Notes: generated by a model from the letters alone, not told the origin. A stretch of DNA of 64,000 bases from Adiantum capillus-veneris (GCA_014529385.2 CM043968.1:5721001-5785000), one strand, 5' to 3'. Counted from the first letter of the stretch, positions 34,051-46,500 are shown. Numbers and translations: made by a program.

Positions 34051-37000
34051 TGTCATAAAATCTAATATCTAACCAACCCAAATGATTTTCTCATATTAAA
34101 CTGATCATTTAATGTGGTAGAATAAACGGGAACAAGGGTTAGGATATAGATATGTGCTTATGGATCTATCTCAACATAGTGCCAAGGTTAAAGGGTCCAA
34201 ATGAGAGATGGTTTGTCAAAGAGCAATGCTATCTAATAGAGCTTAAATACCTTATGGTTAGATTCATTAAATACCTCCAAAGGTTAGTGTTAGAAGTCCT
34301 TAGACCGTAGGCAAGCTAGGGATGTGCTTGAGGTGGGAACCCAGCCCAAGCTTGAGGTGCTTGTTGTGCTTGCTGGCTAAGATGCTTGAGGTGCTTAATG
34401 AATAATGTTCTAAGGTGCTCCATGACTAAGATGTTTGAGGGGCTTAAGGTGTTTCCAAATTCAATCACAATCCCTACTCATGGGGGGAGAGCCCTTATTG
34501 TAGGGGCATGAGAGAGAACACACACACCCTCACACAAGTCAAGCCTTGTGTAAAGAAGCAATAAGGATACATGTCAAGATCCTCTCCATGTTTCCCTCAT
34601 AAGGTGCCTAAAGCCTATTGGTTGGCCTCTCAAGGGGTCCAATGATAATTTAACTAATTTAATTAATTGTTTGTGCATTTATCAAGTCCTCTCTCTCAAA
34701 GGGTAAAGGGGGACACTTGTCCCAAGGCTAGCATGGTTTCTTGATATATACTATGAATGTGATTGGCTAGGCTTGTAGGGGTCCAATCAACTTCTAGCAT
34801 GAGCTACAAGGGGGGGGGTCGGCCAAAGCAAGTTGGGGGTGTGCTCAAGGGGGGGTATACTCTCTCTCACACACACTCACATGCTCATTCATGCTTGGCA
34901 AAGTGCAAGAGCTCCATCTCCTTCTCCAAGATTATTGAGAATTTGAAGCCTACACCAACACTCTTGGCTATGGAATGCAAATCCAACCAAGATCCATGCT
35001 TCAGTTCTTAAGCTTTCCATCTTCTCCATCTTCATTACTATGCTATTATGCTATGCTAAGCAAGGAGAGTGATGATAAGTGAGGAACTATTTCTTGATCC
35101 TATGAATGTTTCTTCTTCCTCTTTCCTACCCTCATTCCATGCTAGCTCTCTCAACCTTCAAAGGTGTTTGAGGCCATGGAACTGAGGCTGGGGACGGTTA
35201 ATGCTTTTACAAGTTTATGTTATGCTTGTGATGCATGAAGCTTTCCATCTTCATTGCATCACCTAGGCCACAAGGAGCACAAAGATTGTATTGTACCAAG
35301 TCTCTCTTTATGGAAGAATCCATAATACAAAAGCCTATTGGGGGGGGGGGAAGACCGGCTCCACATAAATTCGGTCCTCAATTGTTGTCATGTTATCTAA
35401 TTCTCTCTCTTGCAAAAGCATTGTTCGTGCCAAGTTAATTCAGTATAATGGCTATGTTGGTACTACTAATTAAGTTCACCCTCTATGTTCTCAAAGTAGT
35501 CTCAAAAAAATGCCCACTCTAGTTACTTAATTGTTTATGCATTTATCAAGTCCTCTCTCTCAAAGGGGAAAGGGGGACACTTGTCCCAAGGCTAGCATGG
35601 TTGATTGATATATACTATGCATGTGATTGCCTAGGCTTGTAGGGGTCCAATCAACTTCCACCATGAGCTACAAGGGGGGGTCGACCAAAGAAAGTTGGGG
35701 GTGTGCTTTGGGGGGGTATACTCTCTCTCTCACTCACATGCTCATTCTTGCTCCATATCCTTCTCCTAGCTTGTTGAGAAGTTGAAGCCTCAACCAATAT
35801 TCTTGGCTATGGAATGCAAATCCAACGAAGAGCCATGCTTCAATGCTTAAGCTTGCCATCTTCTCCATCTTCATTACTATGCTATTATGATATGCTAAGC
35901 AAGAAGAGTGATGATAAGTGAGGAACTATTTCTTTCTCCTATGAATGTTTATTCTTCCTCTTCCCTACCCTCATCCATGCTAGCTCTCTCAACCTTCAAA
36001 GATGTTTGAGGCCATGCGACTGAGGCCGGGGACGGTTAATGCTTTTACAAGTTTATGTTATGCTTGTGATGCATGAAGCTTTCCATATTCCTTGCATCAC
36101 CTAGGTCACAAGGAGCACAAAGGTTATATTGTACCAAGTCTCCCTTTATGGAAGAATCCATAATACAAAAGCCTATTGGGGGGGGAGACCGGCTCCACAT
36201 AAATTCGGTCCTCAACTGTTGTCATGTTATCTAATTCTCTCTCTTGCAAAATCATTGTTCGTGCCAAGTTAATTCAGTATAATGTCTATGTTGGTACTAC
36301 TAATTAAGGTCACCCTCTATGTTCTCAAAGTAGTCTCATAAAAATGCCCACTCTAGTTACTTAATTGTTTATGCATTTATCAAGTCCTCTCTCTCAAAGG
36401 GGAAAGGGGGACACTTGTCCCAAGGCTAGCATGGTTGATTGATATAGACTATGCATGTGATTGCCTAGGCTTGTAGGGGTCCAATCAACTTCCAGCATGA
36501 GCTACAAGGGGGGGTCGACCAAAGAAAGCTCGGGGTGTGCTTGGGGGGGTATACTCTCTCTCCCACTCACATGCTCATTCTTGCTTGGCAAAGTGCAAGA
36601 GCTCCATCTCCTTCTCCAATCTTGTTGAGAAGTTGAAGCCTCAACCAATATTCTTGGCTATGGAATGAAAATCCAACGAATAGCCATGCTTCAATGCTTA
36701 AGCTTGCCATCTTCTCCATCTTCATTACTATGCTATTATGCTATGCTAAGCAAGAAGAGTGATGATAATTGAGGAACTATTTCTTTCTCCTATGAATGTT
36801 TATTCTTCCTCTTCCCTACCCTCATCCATGCTAGCTCTCTCAACCTTCAAAGATGTTTGAGGCCATGGGACTGAGGCCGGGGACGGTTAATGCTTTTACA
36901 AGTTTATGTTATGCTTGTGATGCATGAAGCTTTCCATCTTCATTGCATCACCTAGGTCACAAGGAGCACAAAGGTTATATTGTACCAAGTCTCTCTTTAT

Positions 37001-37275
37001 GGAAGAATCCATAATACAAAAGACTATTGGAGGGGGGGACCGGCTCCACATAAATTCGGTCCTCAACTGTTGTCATGTTATCTAATTCTCTCTCTTGCAA
37101 AAGCATTGTTCATTCCAAGTTAATTCCAAGTTAATTCAGTATAGTGGTTATGTTGCTACCGCTAATTAAGTTCACCCTCTATGTTCTCAAAGTAGTCTCA
37201 TAAAACTGCTCACTCTAGTTCTCTTAAGTCCACTATTCTCAAGTTCATAGGACATTTCCATTACATATGGTAACA
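34051..37275 (-). repeat. LTR family L, minus-sense copy with tandem triplication; 3' LTR of copia E
   Basis: It runs from TGTCATAAAA to GGTAACA on the plus strand, directly downstream (minus sense) of copia E pol and its purine tract CTTAGGGGGGATT. Three direct repeats of about 850 bp occupy roughly 34665-35520, 35520-36362 and 36362-37220. Each starts TTAATTGTTTRTGCATTTAT and ends with CTCAAAGTAGTCTCA. The left-hand unit has diverged most; the second and third are very similar. An ordinary copy (27162-28652 with 32250-32565) has one unit. Confidence 0.85.
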
Positions 37276-39390
37276 AATCCCCCCTAAGAGTGATGTGGTG
37301 AACGAGAGCTGGCACATACAGTATAGGAAAGTGCCATGCCATGAGGACATGATCAATCCACCAAGGAGAGTAAGCCCAAAGCTTTGTAGAAAGCTTCAAA
37401 CTCCTCATGAGACAATGCCTTTGTGAAAATATCTGCAAGGTTGTCTTGTGTTGGCACATAATCCAAGCTGATCTCTCCTGCTGAGAGGCTCTGCCTAACA
37501 TAGTGATAATGCACCTCAATGTGCTTTTTGCAAGCATGAAAGACTGGGTTCCTTGCAACTTCTAATGCTCTCTAACTGTCACTGTAGATAGTTTTGGAAG
37601 TGTCTTTTCTAACACCCAAATCGGCCATAAGGCGTTTGATCCATACACACTCAACTGTAGCTATGAAGACTGCCTTGTACTCAGCCTCACAACTGGAAGT
37701 GGCCACAGTAGATTGCTTTTTGCTCAACCATGATATACATGAGCTGCCCAGCATGAAACAAAAACCACTTGTGGAAAGTCATGTGCCAAAACAACTAGCC
37801 CAATTTGAGTCCAAAAAAGCATTTAAATATGGCAGCAATGATCCCCCCTTAGGGTAAAACAAGCCAGGATATAAAGTGCCACTCAAGTAGAAAAAAATCC
37901 TATTGATAGTCTTCTAATGTTTAGACCTTGGGCCATGCATGAATCTATTGACATGTGAGACTGCAAACTAAATATCCGACCTTGTGTTGCATACATAAAT
38001 GAGACAGCCAATAGAAATTTGGTAAAGAGAAACATCCACAGGATTACCAGCATCATGAAGACTCAATTTCAAACCTGTTTTCATGGGAGTGGCAATAGGT
38101 TTGCAATCCTCAAGTCCAAACTTACATAGCAATGTCTCTATGTAACTTTTCAAACACAAGGCAATACCACCATCACACTACTTAAACTGTATACCTAAGT
38201 AATGATGCAACATCCCCAAATCTTTCATCTTTAAAGTAGCATTCAAATCAGCCTTAAGTTCAGCAATATGACTCTCATTCGGTCCAATGATCAACAAATC
38301 ATCTACATAGAGAACCATAATGAGAAGTACATCACCCTCACATTTTACATACAATGTTCTTTCTATTGGATTGTTATGAAAGCGTCGTTTGACCAAATTG
38401 CATCAAACCATAAAAAACATTATTACATTTGCACACTTTATCCTCTTGTCCTTTCTTGACAAAAGAGTGAGGTTGCGTTGCATAAACTTCCTCAAATATG
38501 TCACCATTCAAAAAAGCAATAACAATATTTGATTGATGTACATCCCAACCAAAATGAGCTACCAATGCACATAGAAAATGCACATTATTCATACGGCCAG
38601 TGGGAGCAAAAGTCTCTTCATAACTTTCTATGTCTTTTTGTTGTGCATAAATACATACAACCAGTGGGAGCAAAATTCTCTTCATAATTTATGTCTTTTT
38701 GTTGTGCAACAAGTCGAGCCTTATAGCAATCAATCTCACCATCTGGCGGCTTGCATTTCAACTTGTAAACCCACTTTGTACCAATGGCCTTTTTGCCAAG
38801 AGGCAAATCACATAAATTCCATGTGTCATTTTCTATAAGTGCAGCATATTCAGATTGCATGGCAACCATCCAATTTTTTTGATTTTGTGCTTCATCAAAA
38901 GATAGAGGTTCCTCAACATCGTGTAAGCTAGATACAACCAAAGCATAGCAATTTGATGCATAAGATGCATGTCGAGAACGTGAACAAGTGCAGCTAGACA
39001 AGCTGCATCCAATTTATTGTCACGCAAAGTATGCACCATCCATTTTGGCATACCCCTAGCCTGGTCATTCTCAGGCCTTTCCTCATCAAGTACATAATGT
39101 ACATTTGCATCAGTAATAGGCTGATCCATAACATTTTCAAAATTCCCCATTGGTTGTACATTTGTCTCATTGGAATTTTCATTCAAACTTCCACACTAAA
39201 AAGAGGCAACAAAGTGTCATAAATGTCATGTGAGTGTACATTATTTTTCCTAGTACATGATAGCAATGGCTCAACAGAGTCTTCCACAAACACAACCCCG
39301 AGTTTGTCACCCTATGTAAGACCTTCACATGGGTGAGAGATTCAGATGTGCAAACAATTTTCTTTTCCAACAAGGAGAATTGCATGCACC
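37276..39390 (-). pseudogene. copia E pol remnant: integrase tail, RT, RNase H
   Basis: Minus-strand order: the integrase-RT linker (VVFVEDSVEPLL, HDIYDTLLPLF); the RT start WMVAMQSEYAALIENDTWNLCDLP and KAIGTKWVYKLKCKPDGEI-like sequence; ALVAHFGWDVHQSNIVIAFLNGDIFEEVY; the catalytic VLYVDDLLIIG; KDLGMLHHYLGIQF; TPMKTGLKLSL; and RNase H with SWLSKKQSTVATSSCEAEYKA. The last part reads HYVRQSLSAGEISLDYVPTQ and NLADIFTKAL. Stops and frame changes are frequent, and the 5' part of integrase, protease and gag are absent. YVDD is the copia RT signature. Confidence 0.88.
38590..38716. repeat. tandem duplication of about 60 bp inside copia E RT
   Basis: The block encoding QQKDI.YEE.FAPTG.M occurs twice in a row (about 38590-38646 and 38655-38716) with a few differences. 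It lies in the conserved YEETFAP motif of copia RT. Confidence 0.8.
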
Positions 39391-40497
39391 TACTTTATAT
39401 CCTTGATCTCCTTCCAATTACATTCATGGATTGTTGCCACTTGTGGGACACATGTCTAACCTCACCATCCTATCTTATTGCAGTATTAGCGAGAACCATG
39501 ATTAAATTTTCAATCCATGGAACGAAGCTGACTCAACTAGTGCATAGAGGCTACAAGAGGTTGTCAATCTCTTGGAAAACAACTAACAACTCGCATCTAA
39601 CTCAAGCTACACTAAAGTGACTGAAATCACCAAAAAGCCAATCGCTCATCGGCAAACAAATCACATCCGTTACAACGTCAAATGACATCCAAACGTAACA
39701 AAACTTCTAAGACATGTTTATAAGACCTAAGCACACATGATTATGGTCTCAAATCCCACTTTAGGTCAAGTTCCAAAATCGCGATTATTAACAGCAGTGG
39801 ATTTTTGACCTAGTCATTTTCGACCAAAAATGCATCTATATACTTAGCAACGATGCCCCAATACTCCACCTATGCTTAGTTTTTTATTTGAAATTGTGAA
39901 TTCCTAGTTATGATGAAATTAGACCGCGAGTCGGTGATGCCAAAAGCTACAAATTACTGTGAACTGCTTACGTCAATGCGTAGAGCTCTTACCTGTGGTT
40001 GAATGCAAAAAACGCAACTGCAATGTGACAACCGAGGAGGGATTAGGAAGCTCGAGAAGGAGAGGAATGAGCGTCGTTAGCTCATGCTGTGTATTTCATT
40101 ATCCAAAACTTAGAAATAACTAACAAAAATTGGCTTTTATACCTTAGCCAAGGTTTTTGGTGGTCAAACTAATAATCTGGGAGTTCTACCAAAGATGGGT
40201 AATGGCAGGTTGATACAATCTGGAAGCTTGTAGCCCCGGCTCATTAATTATAGAGTTTAGCCAAGAAAATAAGAGTTACAATATTCCCAATTTATCAAAA
40301 ATAATAAGTGTTTTACAATGAGAACTTCGAAAACTGGTATCTGTGGTATCCATGTTAGCTTGCTGCTAACGTTCCCTCCCTCCTCACCTGTGTTATCTCT
40401 TAACACAGCTTTATGGGCTGAAATAGTCTTCGGGCTGGCAGCTGGCGAGGTGGTCTTTAAGGCATCCAGTGCCTTTTGATATCTGATTTTCCTTTAT
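39391..40497. other. no gene seen; edge motifs of the neighbouring unknown element
   Basis: No sustained frame. Around 39777 stands AATCGCGATTATTAACAGCAG, related to the palindromic motif at 42986, 43280 and 43563 on the other side of the long ORF. This suggests these flanks belong to one element. Confidence 0.4.
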
Positions 40498-42813
40498 TTA
40501 TGTGGCACTTGCAAAAGCTGCATGGTTACTTTGTTCTTCAGCTCCACTGTTGAGTAGCCTACAAACCTTGATGTGAGGTTGCTGATCAACTGGCGCAAAT
40601 ATCTTCGTTCGCCAAGTGAAGAATCCCGTGTAGAGCGCTTCCTCGAATGCCAACATATTGTGTGAAGGTAGAAACATGCATCTGGCGTAGAAGCCATAGA
40701 GGACTTTTTTGAAAGGTTGGCCACTGAGATCATAGCACAAACCTTTATTACCCTCAAGGAATGATATCCACGGGGTGTCTGCTTGCTCTGGCTCATTGAA
40801 TACTTCGATGCAAGTGAGAAGCATACGGAATATTTTATATAACATTGCACATGAGAGATCCGATAGACTTTTGAAGAAGGACATGGCACCCGTTCGGGTT
40901 TGCACCATGTATTCCTGTATGGCCGGTCCCTTTTCTGGAGCTGGCAATCTCGGGCAGTTCAACCAGGTTGGCCACTTCTTCGTCAGTGCCTCATGCACTT
41001 GCCAAGTCCTTACTCTTGGTACAAGACAGAAAGTGGGATCTTTTTGTAGCGTTGCAGGTGCTCTTGTGAACAGAATCAAATACCTTGGATTCTTGTTGAA
41101 CCAGCTCAGCCTCCACTTGGGATGGTATTGATCTACACCTTCTACTTGCATGTCTTCTTGAGGCTTTGTGGATGCCTCGACTGTTTCTTGTTGTGTGGAG
41201 GTAGAAGGTGTTGGCTCTGTTCCATGTTCCTGTGTTTTCTCAGACTTTGTTGTGTCCTCTGGTGCAGGACTTGCTTCCTTTTTTGGCTCAGGTTCTTTCT
41301 CTTTTTGTTTCTCTTGTGTAACAGTAGCCTCTTGTGCAGATTCTAATGCTTCTTTTGATTTAGGTTCTGGTGTAGCTTTGGCTGCTTTCTCTTGTTCAAG
41401 CTCAGCTTCTTTAGTTGGCTCTGTTGTGGTGTCTTTACCTACTGGTGATGATGATGGGCTTGGCATAGGATTATCATGTTGTTCCGTAGGCGGTGAAGTG
41501 GGTCGGGGAGACCCGTGACCTTGGTCGTGTTGTGCCGCTTCCCCTGCCGTTTTCTCAGCTTGTCTCTGGTCCTCTGCCTCTTTTGCTTTTCTTGCCTCTT
41601 CTTGGGCTTCTTTCAACTTTAGGTCTTCTGCTGCTTGATACATTTTTTCCAAGGACGTTGTTGGATCTTCAGCCTCTTTTCTGGTGTAATGCCTTGTCCT
41701 TGGTCCCTTAAGTCCACTAGGCACCCATTTTTTGGGGTCCTTTCCTTGTGCTTGTCGGCTATGTTGGTAAGCATGTTTTTCTCTTTCAAAGTGGGCTTGC
41801 TTTTGCACGGGCTCTTCTTGGTGTGCGGCCACGGCTTTTCTCTTCATTTCCTCTCTTTGTGCTCTCTTTTCCTCATTATCTGAGCTTTCGCTATTGTGTC
41901 TTTTCGACGAGCTTTCAGCCGTCTCTTCATCAGATTTGTAAGATCTCTTGGCTGATCTTGTAGCTTAAGGAGATGGTTGTGCTACCAATATCCAAGTGTT
42001 TTGGTTTGGGGCAGGTGGTACGTTGTCGGTTATGCCGATGGCATGGTACGCAATCCTAGCCAATACCTCTGATGCACCCAGGTAAGTGATCTTTCCTTCT
42101 TTCTTTGTGCCTTTCACAGTGGTCAGGACGTATTGTGCGTGGTTCACCGGTTGCCTGGTTGTTGACATGAGGACTTATGTGAAAGTGGTAGCAACCGCAT
42201 GATTTGGCGTGGTATACCTTGGTGGCCTTTTAGCCAGGAAGTGGAAATGCTGGTGGTATAGCCTGGTTGGCTCTTCCATCTGATTGTGAATTAGATCTGC
42301 AAAGGTGGCTGCGGCGGTTTCTTTGGTGAACGTACCTACCATTTTCCTGTCCCTTGCCCTCATGGTCATTCCTTCTGTGGACAGTCTGAGTGCTTCTGCC
42401 ACTATTTCTTTGGTTATTACCACTTCGACTTTATTTTCTTGCGGGTCAAAAATTTGTGGAGTTCCATCTTGTTTAATCGTGGATAAAAGCTCGTAAGATT
42501 TTTGAAAATCCACTCCGCACGGCTCTTGTTCATAAAAGTCTCTCAGTCCTAGCCTGCGGTTCGCTTCCTTGGTCTCAGGCTTCGTGGCGACATCATATAC
42601 TTCTTTCGATAGGAGTTGCAACTCTACCTGATGTCCCTCCTCACTCTTGAATCTGCCGGTGAACACTATGGTGTGATTCTCTTCTAGCTGTTCTTTTGAA
42701 AGATATGATGCCTTGGCGGCTTTGATTGAATCTGGATCCGGTTGGTATGCGGGCAGCTCCTGCAACTTTTCTTTCTGGTTGAGCTTCTTCTTGGCCCTCT
42801 CTGCTGCTTGCAT
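40498..42813 (-). pseudogene. long ORF (about 770 codons) of unknown family, two in-frame TAA
   Basis: One frame runs from MQAAERAKKKLNQ at 42813 to a stop at 40498, broken only by TAA codons after VATTFT (42175) and after VAQPSP (41965). The N-terminal third contains HTIVFTGRFKSEEGHQVELQL, a segment VEVVITKEIVAEALRLSTEG and LYHQHFHFLAKRP. The middle is a Glu/Lys/Pro/Thr-rich disordered stretch of about 250 residues. The C-terminal third is Trp- and Phe-rich and folded-looking (HPKWRLSWFNKNPRYLILF, WLNCPRLPAPEKG, LYGFYARCMFLPSHN). I recognise no catalytic motif. The I-x-KE-V-EAL segment recalls gag-like or accessory ORFs of large plant gypsy elements, but this is only an impression. Neighbours are retroelement remnants, so an accessory retrotransposon protein is more likely than a host gene. 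Confidence 0.55.
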
Positions 42814-42985
42814 GGCTTCTGTTCAGTGAATAGAGTGTCAGAGTTAGTAGATTTGTCGGATTTTCCTCTGAAATGCTGACAATTTTGGTCCAATTTTCTT
42901 CAAATCAATTTTTGAACAAGCATAGATGCATAAAAACATGCAAGGAACAAAACTGTAAAGTCCAAACAAATTTTTGATACCAAAG

Positions 42986-43600
42986 TAAATAATCGCGATT
43001 ATTTATAGCTGAGTATTTTTTTCAACATTGTGCAAACTTGGCATCACAGGCTTGAAGTATATACCAAATACATACTCTAAGTGAAATATGGGCTCATTTG
43101 GATGCATAGGATGAAAATGGTACCAGATTTTGTCTTTAGGTCTCTAAAACAGTAGATATAGTGGAAATTTGAGATTTTGAGCTCCAAATTGGTTCAAACT
43201 TGGCTAGTGGGCTTAACACATCATGTACTTTGAATGTATGATGGCAAAATATCAAAATTCTCCCATTTTGGCTAGAAAGTAAATAATCACAATCATTAAC
43301 TTTTCTACCAAAATCAACATTTTTGGTACAATTTGGTTCTAAGCATTGTATAGATCCTGTGTATGTGATATGAGGTGATTTGGATCAAGAAATGTTGTCC
43401 ATAACCCAAAAATTGACTTGCAAAAACTTCTATATGTTTTCTGGCAATTTTCCAAGTTATAGGTGCTCATTTTGGCTCATACTTGATTTTTGGCATGTAA
43501 TAGGTGTGTACACATGATAGGTGAGGTGATGATACAATTTCCAAGCAAAAATGGTGCAAAAGTAAATAATCGTCATTATTTACAGCAGTCTTTTTTTTTT
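42986..43600. repeat. recurrent palindromic motif with 280-295 bp spacing
   Basis: TAAATAATCGCGATTATTTA (42986-43005) is a perfect 20 bp palindrome. Related copies AAATAATCACAATCATTA (43280) and AAATAATCGTCATTATTTAC (43563) follow at near-regular spacing, and a fourth, AATCGCGATTATT, is at 39777. Sequence between the motifs is only weakly similar by eye. Confidence 0.6.
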
Positions 43601-43717
43601 TTGCAAAACTCACAACTTTTGACCTAGACACATTCTATACACCTAAAACAAGTCCTAAATTGAATTTGGTCAAGTTTGGTCATGCGGGCATCACTTTGTA
43701 CTTTGTCGACTCTTAAA

Positions 43718-43990
43718 TCACCGTTTTTTGTGACTACACTGCCTGTTGAGTTGGTCAGTCAATTTTGAGGCTTTGGACTTGTCCGCAACATAGTCGTGAA
43801 GCAGCTCATCCAATTCTGGCTCATTTGGAGTCAGTTTGATCCCATTTGTCGAATTTGACGCTTTGTAGCCTTCGAGCCGTAATCTGCTTTTTGAGGACTT
43901 TGCTTGATTGATTTTACTAAACCAATCATATACATTGTATATGAACCTCGTAGGCAAGCTGTCTGTGGAGTCAGATCGAAATTCTTGCAT
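43718..43990 (-). CDS. 90-residue hypothetical ORF
   Basis: Ser/Lys-rich open frame (YNVYDWFSKINQAKSSKSRL, PNEPELDELLHDYV) located upstream of the long unknown ORF on the same strand. It has no recognisable domain and no clear regulatory signals. It could be an upstream exon or leader peptide of that element, or chance. Confidence 0.25.
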   Translation of the reverse strand: MQEFRSDSTDSLPTRFIYNVYDWFSKINQAKSSKSRLRLEGYKASNSTNGIKLTPNEPELDELLHDYVADKSKASKLTDQLNRQCSHKKR

Positions 43991-45486
43991 TTGCTAGAAA
44001 CCTAACTTTTCTATTGGGGACCCCTCGACCCATGTCGAATGGTCACCTGGTGATATAGAAAGGTTCTATTGCTGCAGTTCAAATCCCATCTGATTTGGTT
44101 GAGCTGACAAGCCGCTATGGTCAGTTTTTGGTCGTAGGTCTTCGTGCACTGCTCGGTTTCTAGGGTTTTTTCTAGGGGTTTAGACTAGCTACCGGCCGTA
44201 CAAAATAAATCATTGACGAGAAAAGAAATTACCCCTCATGTCTCGTGTGAGACAGCGCTGAAAATGGACAACTGTAGACTCCGGAAAAGACGCACGAAAG
44301 AGGTCAAAAGCTCTGTCTGCAAAGGCCACAAGTGGAAATGAGGTGGTTTTCGACTACCTCGGATATCTATACCCGGACTTTCCGAACCAATTTTCCCCAG
44401 ATTCCCTCGTTAGTCCGTCTAGGCCATGAAATCTATGTTAGACTCAAAAATTTCCGTGATCGGATTCCTGTAGCTCATTCTGCAAGAATTTTGCAAAAGT
44501 AGGTATGGCCGCCTAATTTAGGCTTCTCGCTTCCATCTTTTGATTTCATTGAAAATTTGTGTGCTTGTCCGCCTTATCTTACTAATCACCGTCGTGTCTT
44601 CCGTTTTCCCATCTGAGCTTTCTTGCTATTTATTATTAATTTTTGACATGTTTATTAAAAAATAAAGAAAATAACAAAATGCTCTAAAAAAGTAAAGTAA
44701 AAATCCAATAATTAAGAAAATCCATTGAAAAACATAGCTTTATTGTTTTTTGTTGGATTTTTCTATTTTTAAGTCTCATTATCAATAATAGTGATGAAAA
44801 AAACCCAAAAAGGACTATTTTTTGATGATTTTTTGATAGTATATACACTATTTACACTCATCAGGAAGATATTAACAATGAATTTTTTCTTGATGATGAA
44901 TTATAAGGGCATTATTAGGTAATTTTGCAAAAAACCACATGTTAACATCGAACTATTTCCTCCCTCTTCAAACATTGCCCTTAATTACTTATTACTTAGT
45001 GCCCTTCCACCCCGCCTAAATGGCGTACTCCGGGACGATTGTGTGCATGGGTTGAACAATCATGTCTATGCATAGCCGTGGTTTTCTCTACCATGCTTTG
45101 AAGATTAATGCAATTCAAACCACTATGTTGTGCAAGAGCTGGGTCTTGAGTAATCAACTCAAGGGTTTCTTATGTCGAGGTTTTCTGCTGATGTCTTCCA
45201 AAGAGCAAATCTTGTAGCTTGTGTGCTCTATGTTTGATTGTACCATCAGGATGCTTCAGCAAGCTGATTGCTTGAGCTGTTGGTGGCACTTTTGACTGTT
45301 GTCGAGCTTTTTCTCACCATTGGTAGCTTGGTCTGCTTGGTGTTGTATGGTGAGGTGGAGTTTTTTGAGACTTAACTCGCCATTGCTTGATTAATTTTAC
45401 GGTTTGTGGAGAAGATAAGTGCTCCTTTTTCTTCCAAATCCATGTCAAGTTAGGTTCCTTGCTCGGAGATGCTCGTCTCTGTGTTT
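43991..45486. other. no gene confidently seen
   Basis: The minus strand has interrupted, protein-like pieces near 45000-45480 (for example KHPDGTIKHRAHKLQDLLFG and LELITQDPALAQHSGLNCINL) that continue in the direction of the protease-like region at higher coordinates, so that element's coding part probably extends to about 45000. 44000-44900 is AT-rich with no frame. Confidence 0.4.
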
Positions 45487-46500
45487 TTACCCTTGGAACC
45501 TTCTTTTGTTTTGTCGCGGTGAAGTTTTAGGCACCCAGATTTCAATCGGCTTATCCTTAAGTTGTGTTTTTGGTACCCAAATGTGACTGACTCCTTGCAT
45601 GCTACTTGTAGCATTTTCTTGTTGAGGGGATGAAGAAGATTGAGTACTTCGTGGTTTGGTCTGGTGATTGCTTCCTTTCCATTCCTCCTTGCTTAATGCA
45701 ATTGGAACAATGAGTTTCCCGCCTTTAGGTGATAGCTTGAGCTGATTTGTATCCCAATCTGGTACTGCTTTGTATGTCAGCATCCAGGGAATTCCAAGAA
45801 TCATCATCTCATTCATGTGTTCATCTGGTAAGCATACAAACTGATGAGGACATGAACATCCATGTACTATCACGTTCAAGTTGACTACTCCCAATGTTGG
45901 GGTTGGGTTCTTGTTGCATCCTTTGATTGTCGCTTTCCTACTGTCAATGCTTGACTTGTTGCCTTCTTGTACGTGGAATAACTGACTGCATTTACTCTAG
46001 CTCCTGTGTCGACCAAAGCATTGGTGCTATAATTGTTGAGCTATACTTTGATACACAGGTCCATTCTGTCTAACAAGTCATCATCTGTTGAAACTGCATC
46101 TTTAGGTAATTCCCATTATCGGTCATCCATTTCCAGAGTGTTGATGGGAATCGGTATCTGTTGATTCTTGAGAGAAGCTTTCTGTTTGAGTACGTAAAGC
46201 CGAGCTTCCTCTTGGGATTCATCAATAACTTGTTGTCGTTTAATCTTCCTTTTCTTGGCTGCATACATTCTTTCTAGCAATTCATTGGTTACCAGACAAT
46301 TTTATTTCTTTAAACGACATCCACTAGTCCAATTAGCCATTGGTTCACCATCTAGGGTGGACAATTTTACTGCTCCACTTGGAGATACATCTTCAATGAT
46401 AAACGGTTCGTTTTTCTTTTTCGTAAACTTGGGAATGTGTTGCTTAAGGGAATAAACTAAAACAGGGAATCCCAAAATCCGAGCCAATAAAATCGAGCAA
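45487..46500 (-). pseudogene. gypsy integrase C-terminus followed in frame by a second retropepsin-like domain
   Basis: At 46440-46300 the minus strand reads KNEPFIIEDVSPSGAVKLSTL and MANWTSGCRLKK, the end of a plant gypsy integrase. The same frame continues past a TAA into ELLERMYAAKKRKIKRQQVI and a Lys/Gln-rich linker, another TAA, DLLDRMDLCIKV, a TAG, and then NNYSTNALVDTGARVNAVSY (about 45975-46035), an Asp-Thr-Gly-Ala retropepsin active-site loop. After one frame change, GVVNLNVIVHG, FVCLPDEHMNEMMILGIPWM and VPDWDTNQLKLS supply the rest of the fold (ILG box). It ends with a repeat-like tail (HIWVPKTQ, EIWVPKTS). In normal elements the protease lies before RT, not after integrase. No LTR or primer site is seen between the two. 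Confidence 0.65.

Noticed and set aside
41122-41518. Plus-strand Phe/Leu/Cys-rich and Ser/Val-rich ORFs
   Set aside because: Antisense shadows of the charged middle of the 40498-42813 ORF.
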